DNA of 64,000 bases from positions 39,356,467 to 39,420,466 of the forward strand of contig NC_079494.1 of NCBI RefSeq assembly GCF_030052815.1, read 5' to 3'. This document shows, piece by piece, positions 38,848-48,406 of the stretch (the first letter of the stretch is position 1; the number at the start of each line of letters is the position of its first letter). The translations under genes and the position numbers were made by a program. Under the pieces are notes generated by a model that had not been told where the DNA came from, did not search any database, and saw only the letters and a program-made list of their open reading frames with translations. The DNA comes from Hevea brasiliensis (Eukaryota > Streptophyta > Magnoliopsida > Malpighiales > Euphorbiaceae).

Positions 38848-39350
38848 CTAGGTCCAAGATAATCCCTCAATATGAGGTAGTATGAAGTCTGTCATCCACT
38901 GCCTTGGCACTGGCCCCAATACATGCTGCACACACTCTATAAGCCTCCTATTAGTCAACTGCAACTCCATTTCTGCCTGTTTGCAAGAGTCCAAAAATTG
39001 ATAGGCATCATCTGACACATCATAAGTACCAGGCACCAACTTCTTGAAATTAATTATTTGTTTGTAAGGTTCCCCTCTTGGTGCGGTGGGCTGATGCTGT
39101 TGTGGAGGGTGGACCATATATTGTGCCATCATATTAATGGTTCTCTATAATCCGGCTAGGGTAGCTGCCATTGGGTCTATAGGACCCTAGGCCATAAAAG
39201 ACTGTTCCTGAACTGGTGGCGGCTACTCTTCTACTTAAGCAGCTCTAGGTCTCCTGCCCCGACTCCTCAGGGCAGGGGCCTCATCCTGTGCAGACACCTC
39301 TTTGGCACATCCCGTTCTAGTGTAGTGGTAGCTCTTCTACTTCTACGCAT
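38848..39350 (-). pseudogene. Element I gag, N-terminal remnant
   Basis: The minus strand starts ATGCGTAGAAGTAG at 39350, preceded at once by an acceptor-like TGTTGAATTTCAG. A frameshift and stops follow. The 39132-38848 frame then gives FKKLVPGTYDVSDDAYQF and CVQHVLGPVPRQWMTDFI, the first part of the capsid domain. It ends at a TAG right before the deletion join to RT. Confidence 0.75.
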
Positions 39351-39564
39351 TTTCCTGAAATTCAACAGTATTAGCCCACAAAAATTCAAAACAACATATT
39401 ACTCAGCTTTATAGACTCATATTTACACACAATTATATAAAGCGTAAAACTAAAAGAAAAGATGACAATGCAAGGATGAATGGGGACCCTATTCTATGCA
39501 TGTGACTCCTATTAGACTCTTCCCAATACTTTAGACATTTACTCCCTATGAATCTGGAGCCTAA

Positions 39565-39576
39565 GCTCTAATACCA
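39565..39576 (-). other. Primer binding site of Element I, one mismatch
   Basis: The minus strand reads TGGTATTAGAGC, the initiator tRNA-Met site with one C-to-T change, four bases from the 5' LTR. Confidence 0.78.
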
Positions 39577-39580
39577 CATT

Positions 39581-40180
39581 TGTCACGACCCAACCTATGG
39601 GTCAGACAGGCATTAGGACCTGGGCCAGCCTAAAGCCCCCGAGGCCTGTAGTAAGCCTAACTATTACTCAACACAATCCTAAAGCCCATTTGGGCCCAAT
39701 TTCCAGAATTCAACCGGACAAAGTCCGGTCATAAAATAGACCATACAACGGGGAGTTTTTGATTCGTTCGACCTTTAAACACAATATATAATAATTTAGG
39801 GAGCTCAGCTCACCCTCCACATACTCATAATATCATAAAATCCAATGGGAGCTCAGCTCACCCTCCACATACTCATAATATCATAAAATCCAATGGGAGC
39901 TCAGCTCCCTCATCCAATCCAGTCATGCATGCATTTAATATTCTTACAAATTCAACACAATATTATATTACAGTCCCAAATTGATTAAAATACTCCTAAC
40001 ACATGCAGAGTCTAAAATTTGACTAAATTGTACAAATACATTAAATATTACTAATTGACCAATGAAGAAGAAGAGCAGGTTAGTCACAACAAGTAACCTT
40101 CCTGTAGCCTGGAAAAAATAAGATGAACAGGAGTGAGCATTTGACTCAGACAGTAAAATACTAATTTTAACCACAATTTC
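39581..40180 (-). repeat. 5' LTR of Element I, first part
   Basis: It starts TGTCACGACC and aligns with 14228-14776 of the other LTR with frequent differences. It is interrupted by Element V at 40181 (duplication ATTTC at 40176-40180 and 63087-63091) and resumes at 63092. Confidence 0.87.
39799..39908. repeat. 48-base tandem duplication in the 5' LTR of Element I
   Basis: Units start GGGAGCTCAGCTCACC at 39799 and 39847, with a third partial GGGAGCTCAGCTCC at 39895. The other LTR (near 14450) has only one full unit, so the duplication arose after insertion or in one LTR only. Confidence 0.85.
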
Positions 40181-40797
40181 TATAACATTCTCATTTTACC
40201 TAGTCCGTACAATTTACTGTTCCGGTGACCAGTGTTGGTCCGGACAGCTAGAACGTTTGGAAAAAAAAATATATTTAAACTAAAGTGAGGAACCATAAGT
40301 AACTCAAATATTAATAAGAAAAATTTAGGAAAAATTTTAAAAATAAAATACAACCAAGTTAAATGAGCCGGTGCCCTAGCAATGGGTAACCTAGTGAGAA
40401 GTTGCGGTTCTCGCAACCAGGAGCCCTAGACCAGGGGAAAAATTATAATATAATTTTTGGGACTCCAGAGAAGGGTTATTGAGGTTCTTATGGTATTAGA
40501 ATGCCAAGAAAATACTTAAAAAAAAAAATTTTCAATCGGTAAAGACAATTTTGGCCAGTTAAGCCAAACGGAGGACATTTTGGTCATTTCGTCTTCAGAG
40601 ATGATTTTTGGGCCAACTTGTTCAGTTAAATAAATAATTTATATAACATAAAATATGATTAAATATTGTTAAAAATTTAATTGAAATTAATTAGACAAAA
40701 AAAGGATGGAAAAATGGAAGAAATTGAAATTATGACATCATAATGATGTCATTAAAAGTCTCCAACCCAATCAAGTGTTGACACATGGCACCAAGGT

Positions 40798-40808
40798 ATT
40801 TAAAAAGA
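40798..40808 (+). promoter_or_regulatory. Possible TATA box of Element V
   Basis: TATTTAAAAAG is followed after about 60-80 bases by a pyrimidine-rich stretch (CTGCTCTTCTTCTCTCC) suited to a plant transcription start. The same arrangement is in the 3' LTR at about 49023. Inferred from position and composition. Confidence 0.35.
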
Positions 40809-41508
40809 CTTAATTGGCAGAAAAAGAAAGAAAAGAAGTCCAAAAGTCGTGAACCACCATCTGCTCTTCTTCTCTCCTATCTTGCCTCCCCCTTTGCCCT
40901 CCATAACCAAGCTTTACCAAGCTTGATTTCTTGGGTTTCCATCCATTAAAACCTAAATTTCCCAACACAAAAAATTGTTCTATCATCTTAGTGATCCTTT
41001 TGGGAGCAAAAAGAAAAGGAAAGGAAGAACTTTAGCAAATTGGAAAGCTCACTCCTTTAAAGTTAGTGACCTAACCCTAAATTTTTACTTTGAATACATG
41101 TTTAGGGACTTGAATAAGTGTGAATTGCAAAGAAAAATTATTGAATACTATTTGGATGGAAACCCTAGATTTTGGGAAGCCATGGTTAGGGTTTGATTGG
41201 GTTGAGTTTAATGAAGTTAAGAGACTATTATGGCTGCCCACAACATGTATTTACTAAGTGGATTGATGAAATGCAGGTTAAATGCATGATTTGAGAAGTT
41301 AGGGTTAGGGTTTGGGCATAAAATGGGATTTTGACCATGTGATGATGAAAATAGGTTTTAATGGTCAATTAGTGACCATTTAGTTCTGTTTAAATAAAAA
41401 AAAAAGCGTGTTGAGTGATGGGATTGGGTTTGGTGTGGCTGCCATGAAAGGGACCTGTAGAATGGAGTAACCTGCAGAATTGGACTTGAGTCCAGCAGGT
41501 TTGGACAG

Positions 41509-42200
41509 CCATAACTTGAATTGTAGAGGTTCAATCGGTGCAACGTCAATTGGAAATGAAACTAGACACATAATGGCACAACTTTGGTGAAGAAACCATG
41601 CCCATAAAACCAAACCAAGTGGATCAAAAGCTTGCCCAAATCCCGGTGACCTGCAGTCTGTTTCTGCAGAATGACTAAATGAACAGTAATTGTTCATTTG
41701 GCCATAACTCAATGTAGAAAGATCCAATTGACATGAAATTTTACCAGAAATAAGATGAGATATAGACCAACAACTTTCATGAAGAAACCTACCCCAAATT
41801 ATGACCAGAACCTATCCAACAAGTGAGTTGTAGTCGGTGACCTGCAGTCTGATTCTGCAGAATGACCAAATGAACAGTGATTGTTCATTTGGCCATAACT
41901 CAATGTAGAAAGGTCCAATTGACCTAAAAGTTTATCAGAAACAAGCTAAGATGTAGAACAACAACTTTCATGAAGAAACCTACCCCAAATTATGACCAGA
42001 ACTTATCCAACAAGTTAGTTGCAGTCACTGTTCACTGCACTGTAGATATGGTCAGCCCAGAAAAATTTCAATCCGGCCAGTTGTGGTTTTTGGACCATAA
42101 CTTGAGCTAAAAAACTCCAAATGGAGTGATTCAAAAAAGGAAATTCAACTAGACAAAATAAGGAACAACTTTCATGTTGATCATTTTGCCAAATTCCCAC
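41509..42200 (+). repeat. Four-unit ~192-base degenerate repeat array in the 5' LTR of Element V
   Basis: CCATAACT-type anchors are at 41509, 41702, 41893 and 42095 (spacings 193, 191 and 202). The middle two units are clearly similar over their whole length, sharing GTGACCTGCAGTCTG, GAACAGT and ACAACTTTCATGAAGAAACC. The same four units are in the 3' LTR at 49736, 49929, 50120 and 50322. Confidence 0.75.
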
Positions 42201-43558
42201 TAAAAAATAACTAATAGAACAGTAAAAATGAAGCAAGAAAACTAAAATTTCTGCTCAATTAGCATTAAGCTTAGAAATGGTATGGGCAACCAATACCAAC
42301 AAATTTTGAATGCAAAATGTGGTATGTTGGGAGTATTAAAACCAATGTACCTATTGTCTATGCAAAAGTCAACATTTTGGTTGACTAATGAAGTGAATAG
42401 TAACACCAAAACTTGAAATTCAAAAATTGTAAAACTCAAAAGTGTAAAATGCCCTAGTATACCTAACAAGATTGGTTTGGATAGCTTGGCATGCCAATAG
42501 GGTTCTGTTAGCAGTACTGCATATGGCTTTATGCCATTCTGTGTTTCATGGCTTTCCCATGCCATTCTGTGAAATAATAGCCTTTGGCTATGTTATTTGA
42601 GTTGATATACTTGGGTTTTAACTCTGATCATTATTACAGCTTATTAGCTGTTCTGTTGCACACCGGGAGACACAATGTGACCGATGGTGTGATGGTCTGA
42701 GGTACTCAGTACCCAGTGCCAGTTTACCTGTTTATCCAGTCCAGTCAATTAGTATGGGTTACTCGGGCAATGTTAAAGAACCTTACCAAAATTTTAATTG
42801 AATAATAATGCAAATAATATCAGAAGTTAAGTCTACCAAAAATTATAAACACACATTCTGCATCTTTGTTTTATTTTATTTTATTTTATTTTATATTGTC
42901 ACCACTAAGCAGAATTGCTTAGCGCGTCGCTTTTGCCACGCGCAGGTACTGGAGACCTAGCTGGTGAGCCCAGCAGACATCAGACCGGGTGAGCCTTCAG
43001 ATTTGCATCCGGAGTCCTGAGTCACCTCACACTTGCAGTGCATATGGTAGGACATAGGATTTTGGGAGTATTTTGTATTTTGGCATTTTGTATTAATTTG
43101 AATTGTAACTATAAACTCCTGTAATTATGTATTAATGTAAATATATGAAATTTTATATTATTGAGATTTTCTGCATTATATATGTTGATAAATGAATTGT
43201 TGAGAATTATTTGTGAATATGCTTCAAGTGATGAAGTGAATAGAAAAGTTTTAAAAATAATATCGTGATTGAGATTGAGATTTTGAGATTGACTTGAATA
43301 TATATAATGGAGTTTGGATTTGGAAATTATTTTGGAAGTGTTTTTTAAACAGGTTCAGAAGAACTGTTTTCCAATTTACAGCCAGCACCCTGCCGGATTT
43401 TCTATAAAATTTGCGGTTAAATTCAGATTTATCAAAATTGAAAATAAATGAATTATAAAGGGATAAATTGTAATAGAAACATAAATTGGTGCTCCGACAC
43501 ACTGAGTGGCATAACTTGCTCGGCTACACTGTAGACGGGTAAGGGGTGTCACATTTAG

Positions 43559-43570
43559 TGGTATCAGAGC
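43559..43570 (+). other. Primer binding site of Element V (initiator tRNA-Met)
   Basis: TGGTATCAGAGC lies five bases after the 5' LTR. Confidence 0.92.
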
Positions 43571-43681
43571 ATTGGTTTAGGCATTTCTGGGCCTAGATAG
43601 AGTACATACCATTGCATTGCATTTGTAAGTGTTGAGGTGACACTGATGCAGATCTGTTTGTTTTCTTATTTTGAATAGGAT

Positions 43682-44870
43682 ATGGATCTTGCTTCGCAAA
43701 GAGCAGTTGATGAAGAGGTGGAGAGTCATGCTCCACTAAGGGCTGAGTCTAGGGGCAGGGGAGAATCTGCTCCTCCAGCAGCTGAGGCACATGCCCAACC
43801 TCAGTTTGCACTATTTCAACAAATGACCGAGTTTTACCAGCAAATGATGGGGCAATTCCACCACCACAACCACAGCCACAACCTCTACCAGCACCACAGA
43901 AATCTCATCTGGAGAAATTGAGGAAGCATGCGGCTATGGACTTCTTTGGGAAGAGGGAAGATGATCCCATGGCTACAGAAAATTGGTTGGATAGAACCAT
44001 CAGAGTACTGAAACAGCTAAATTGTACCCCCGAGCAGAACCTGGTGGGTGCTATGTCCCTACTTCAGGATGATGCATATCAGTGGTGGTACACAGTAACC
44101 AGTGAGGTGCAACCTGAACGGATCACCTGGGAATTTTTCCTCACAGAGTTCAGGAAGAAATATATTAGCAAAGTGTATTTAGAAGAGCGAAGAAGGGAAT
44201 TTATCAATTTGAGACAGAGACAGTTGTCAGTGGCTGAGTATGAGCATGAGTTTGTCAGACTGAGCCGGTATGGGAGGGAGATAGTCCCTACAGAGGCAGA
44301 GAGGTGTAGACGGTTTGAAGAAGGGCTTAATGACAACATTAAAGTCATGATCACAGCACTGGAGATCACGGATTTTTCTAAACTGGTAGATGTAGCATCA
44401 AAAGTGGAAAGGGTCAGAATAAATGAACAAAACAGAAGGGAAAGACAGAAGAGAGGGTAAGGTCGATCCGGTGCATTTTCTGCTCCCAGTGAGAAGAGTA
44501 AGGGTCCTCCTGCTCAGAGTTCAGGACCACCACATGGTCAGGGCCAGTCTCAGGGGCCCAGACCGCAGTTCACACCTAGGAGAGGCCAGTCCACACCATC
44601 AATGGGCAGCTCTCCAGGGACGGTGTTTAGGGGACCAGCCCCAGCATCTTTTGCTTGTCAGTACTGTCAGAAGTGGCATAAGGGGGATTGTTGGCGAGTG
44701 ACCGGTGCATGCTTATGATGTGGATCGACAGAACACCAGATCAAGAATTGTCCAAAGAGGACTACTACTATTGCTCTAACACAAACTGACAGACCTGCTC
44801 CTGCACCACAAAGGGGTAGGAAGCTCAGTAAACTGAGGCACTGGTCCATCACGAGGCTCGCATCGAGTCG
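43682..44870 (+). pseudogene. Element V gag with two zinc knuckles
   Basis: The frame starts MDLASQRAVDEEVESH at 43682, runs through a glutamine-rich FQQMTEFYQQMMGQ block and shifts in a CCA-repeat near 43858-43880 (probably one base lost). It continues at 43918 with HAAMDFFGKREDDP, LDRTIRVLKQLNC, LLQDDAYQWWYT, EFFLTEFRKKYIS, QRQLSVAEYEHEFVRLSRY and EAERCRRFEEGL. A TAA at 44458 is followed in the same frame by a proline/glutamine/serine-rich linker. Then come knuckles CQYCQKWHKGDC and CGSTEHQIKNC (about 44659-44752), with a TGA in the second (CGA to TGA likely). Gag forms the particle and packages RNA. Confidence 0.87.
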
Positions 44871-44955
44871 GTGAGAGGCCAGACACTAGAATACCTACCA
44901 GGGCCTATGCCATCAGAGCTCAGGAGGAGCAAGTGCCCCGGACGTCATCAGGGGT

Positions 44956-46482
44956 ATGTTTTCCCTCTACAACACTTCTGTGCATGCATTGGTGGATCCA
45001 GGATCCACTCATTCCTACATTTGCATCAAACTACCCATAGAGAGGGGAGTTCCAGTAGAGGAGTGTGATCAAGACATTTTGGTCACAAATCCACTAGGCC
45101 ACAGTGTGGTAGTGAATAAGGTGTATAAAGGTTGCCCATTGAGGATTCAGGGGTATGAATTCTTGGCAGACCTAATTGAGTTGCCCTTCCACGAGTTTGA
45201 CGTGATTTTGGGAATGGATTGGTTGTCACGTCATCAGGCAATAGTTGATTGCAAATTGAAGAGGATTTCTCTAAAAACTTCTGAGGGTAATGAGATTACT
45301 GTTGTGGGTGAAAGGATAGATTTCCTGTCCAATGTTATCTCAGCCACGATTGCAAGAAGATTGATGAGAAAAGGCTGTGAAGCTTACCTAGCACACGTGG
45401 TTGATACTAGGCAAGCTAAGCCAAACCTGTGTAATATACCCACAGTAAGAGATTTCCCAGATGTATTTCCTAAAGAGTTGCCTGGGTTACCACCAGAAAG
45501 GGAAGTTGAGTTTGCTATTGAGGTAATGCCGGGTACGGCACCCATTTCTATTGCTCCTTATAGGATGGCACCCACTGAATTGAGGGAGTTGAAAACTCAG
45601 TTGCAAGAGTTGCTTGATAAGGGGTTCATACGCTCCAATGTGTCACCATGGGGAGCTCCAGTGCTATTTGTGAAGAAGAAAGATGGAACTATGAGATTGT
45701 GTATTGATTACCGGCAGTTGAACAAAGTAACTATGAAGAATAAATATCCGTTGCCCAGAATTGACGATCTGTTTGATCAGTTGAAAGGAGCCGGTGTATT
45801 TTCAAAAATTGATCTCAGATCAGGGTATCATCAGTTGAGGGTAAAGGATGCAGATGTGTCAAAAACTGCATTCAGAACTCGATATGGACACTATGAATTT
45901 TTAGTGATGCCGTTTGGTTTGACAAATGCACCAGCAGCATTTATGGACCTTATGAACCGTATCTTCCATCCATACTTAGATCGGTTTGTAGTGGTCTTTA
46001 TAGATGATATTCTGGTGTATTCTAAGACCAGGGAAGAACATGATGAATATTTGAGGATTGTTCTGCAAACCCTGCAAGAAAAGAAGTTATATGCTAAGTT
46101 GTCCAAGTGTGACTTTTGGATGAGTGAGATCTCTCTTCTTGGACACATAGTATCAGCTAAGGGGATTAGAGTGGATCCCAAAAAGATAGAAGCACTGATG
46201 GAATGGAAGCCTCCTAGAAATACAACTAAGGTCAGAAGTTTCTTGGGGCTAGCTGGGTATTATAGAAGATTTGTGAAGGGGTTCTCTCTTATAGCTGCTC
46301 CAATGACTAAGTTGTTACACAAGAATGTGAAATTTGGCTGGAACGACAAGTGCCAAGCCAGTTTTGAGAGGCTAAAGGCTATGTTGACAGAAGCACCAGT
46401 GTTAACACAGCCAGTGTTGGGAAAAGACTTTATGGTTTATAGTGATGCCTCACATAATGGGCTAGGGTGTGTATTGATGTAA
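44956..46482 (+). pseudogene. Element V protease, reverse transcriptase and start of RNase H
   Basis: This open frame of 508 residues is the longest retroelement frame apart from that of Element III. The retropepsin motif [14 protein letters not shown] is at about residues 11-24 and the [16 protein letters not shown] block follows near residue 85. RT shows [59 protein letters not shown] (DD pair at about 45998-46020) and [18 protein letters not shown]. RNase H begins with [14 protein letters not shown], then a TAA at 46480-46482 replaces the usual glutamine codon. The ATG at 44956 is only the first in this frame; the region upstream reads [10 protein letters not shown] in another phase. Confidence 0.9.
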
Positions 46483-46872
46483 GAGGGGAAAGTGGTCGCC
46501 TATGCTTCCAGGCAGTTAAGGCCACATGAACAGAACTACCATACTCATGACCTAGAGTTAGCATCAATTATCTTCGCACTAAAAATATGGAGGCATTATT
46601 TATATGGTGAAAAATGCTACATCTATACGGACCACAATAGCCTAAAATACTTGCCAACTCAGAAGGAGCTCGACCTCAGGCAGAGGCGATGGATTGAGTT
46701 CCTGAAGGACTATGATTGTGTGATTGATTATCATCCTGGGAAGGCAAATGTAGTTGCTGATGCTTTAAGCAGGAAGTCCATCACAGCTTTAAGATCACTT
46801 AATGCCTATCTGTCCTTAGCTCAAGATGGAGCTATTTTGGCTGAGTTGCAAGTGAGGCCAACCCTGCTATAG
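46483..46872 (+). pseudogene. Element V RNase H, remainder
   Basis: In the same frame as the preceding block: [44 protein letters not shown] and [14 protein letters not shown], with the expected acidic residues. It ends at a TAG (46870-46872). Confidence 0.88.
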
Positions 46873-48395
46873 CAGATACAAGATGGGCAGAGGGCAGATG
46901 AAAAACTAATGGCCATTATGGGTAAAATTCCTGAGGGGAAGGAAACTGAATATGAGGTGAAAGCAGATGGGTGTCTGTACTACAGAGAAAGAGTGTGTGT
47001 ACCAGATGATGGGGAACTGAAGACTAGTATTCCGAAAGAAGCACACACTAGTGTTTATGCTATGCACCCGGGGAGCACAAAAATGTATAATGATTTGAAG
47101 CATCATTATTGGTGGCCTGGTATGAAGAGGGATATAGCTGACTATGTGACTAAGTGTCTGACATGTCAGCAAGTTAAAGCAGAACATCAAGTTCCATCAG
47201 GATTGCTACAGCCTATAAGCATACCTAAATGGAAATGGGACTAGGTCACTATGGATTTTGTTAGTGGTCTACCTCTCACCTAAAGGAAGCATGATGCAGT
47301 ATCGGTGATAGTGGATAGATTGACGAAGTCAGCACATTTTCTGCCAGTTAGGACTGACTACTCACTAGAGAAGCTAGCAGAATTGTATATCAGTGAGATA
47401 GTTAGACTGCATGGAATCCCACTTTCCATCGTATCTGATAGAGACCCAAGGTTTACATTGAGATTCTGGAAAAAGTTGCAAGAAGCCTTGGGCACACAAC
47501 TCCGTTTTAGCATGGCTTTTCATCCTTAGACGGATGGACAGTCAGAACGAGTAATCCACGTAAACCTAAGAACTAATTGAATTCTCACAATTAATAAATT
47601 GAAATGATAGTAACAATGTGAATTATGTGATAGATCCTGGAGGATATGCTAAGGAGTTGTGTTATTGAGTTTGAGGGGAGCTGGGATAGATATCTCCCAC
47701 TGGCAGAATTTGCTTATAACAATAGCTACCAAGCTAGCATTCAGATGGCTCCGTATGAAGCACTGTATGGGAGGAAATGTAGAACCCCAGTATGTTGGAC
47801 TGAATTGGGCGAAGATAAACTGGTAGGACCAGACCTGGTGAAACAGACTGAGGAAAAAGTGAAGATAATCAAAGCTAACTTGAAGGTTGCCTCAGATAGA
47901 CAGAAATCTTATGCCGACTTGAAGAGAAAAGAGATAGAGTATGCAGTTGGTGATAAAGTGTTTCTCAAAGTCTCACCGTGGAAGAAAGTACTAAGGTTTG
48001 GGAGAAAGGGTAAGTTAAGCCCTAGGTTCATTGGCCCATATGAAGTCATTGAATGTGTGGGACCAGTGGCCTATCGGGTAGCTTTACCACCAGAACTGGA
48101 TAAAATTCATAATGTATTCCATGTTTCCACGCTGAGAAGATATCGCTCAGACCCTTCACATGTCATTTCCATGGAAGAGATTGAAATTCAACCGGACTTG
48201 ACATATACAGAAGAACCTATCCAGATCCTAGCTCGGGAAGTGAAGGAACTGAGAAATAAACAAATTCCACTGGTGAAAGTGCTTTGGAGGAACCACAACA
48301 CTGAAGAGGCAACTTGGGAAAGTGAAGAGATAATGAGGCAACAGTTCCCTCAACTATTTGCATCAGGTAAATTTCGAGGAAGAAATTTTTCTTAG
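46873..48395 (+). pseudogene. Element V integrase with chromodomain-like tail, interrupted by an intron-like insert
   Basis: The HHCC domain (YAMHPGSTKMYNDLKHHYWW and [12 protein letters not shown]) is at about 47050-47190. The core follows with [15 protein letters not shown] (Asp, about 47306), [14 protein letters not shown] (Asp, about 47430) and TDGQSERVI (Glu, about 47543). Stops lie at 47242 (TAG), 47281 (TAA for CAA) and 47527 (TAG for CAG). A 74-base GT-AG insert at 47560-47633 follows SERVIH, after which [13 protein letters not shown] resumes in frame. Downstream are VGDKVFLKVSPW, the FIGPYEVIE motif, VFHVSTLRRYRSDPSHV and the tail VKVLWRNHNTEEATWESEE. Integrase inserts the DNA copy; the chromodomain is thought to bind modified histones. 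Confidence 0.9.
47560..47633 (+). other. 74-base intron-like insertion in the Element V integrase
   Basis: The insert starts GTAAACC and ends GTGATAG, is AT-rich, and contains branch-like CTAAT (about 47573). Removing it joins ATCCAC to ATCCTGGAGG and restores the frame at a block (VIQILEDML in Elements III and VI) that has no insert in I, III or VI. No target duplication or inverted ends are visible. It could be a minimal spliceosomal intron, captured filler or an old insertion. Confidence 0.6.
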
Positions 48396-48406
48396 AGGGG
48401 AAGAGT
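48394..48406 (+). other. Polypurine tract of Element V
   Basis: AGAGGGGAAGAGT directly precedes the 3' LTR start TGTAACATCC. Confidence 0.82.

Larger units (their letters stand above)
40181..43553 (+). repeat. 5' LTR of Element V
   Basis: The 3373-base LTR begins TATAACATTC (the 3' LTR begins TGTAACATCC) and ends GGGGTGTCACA. It contains a possible TATA box TATTTAAAAAG at about 40798, a donor-like GTTAGT at 41062, and four ~192-base degenerate repeats. The short open frame near 40975 is present in both LTRs but starts at TTG and resembles no family I know. Confidence 0.9.
41062..43678 (+). other. Possible leader intron of Element V (predicted)
   Basis: The donor GTTAGT in the 5' LTR (AAG/GTTAGT in the 3' LTR, AAA/GTTAGT in the 5' LTR) could pair with the acceptor TTTTCTTATTTTGAATAG ending at 43678, three bases before the gag ATG at 43682. 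The acceptor has a good pyrimidine tract. Splicing would remove most of the LTR and the primer site from a gag mRNA. Prediction only. Confidence 0.35.

Noticed and set aside
40975..41196. 73-codon frame conserved in both LTRs of Element V (also 49201-49422)
   Set aside because: It starts at TTG, the LTRs are near-identical by origin so conservation is not evidence of selection, and the frame crosses the putative donor.
47560..47633. The 74-base insert as a small transposon
   Set aside because: No terminal inverted repeats and no flanking duplication; the GT-AG, frame-restoring boundaries fit an intron better.
43682..48395. Endogenous pararetrovirus as source of the pol genes
   Set aside because: LTRs, target duplications, initiator tRNA-Met primer sites, polypurine tracts and an integrase are all present, so these are LTR retrotransposons.
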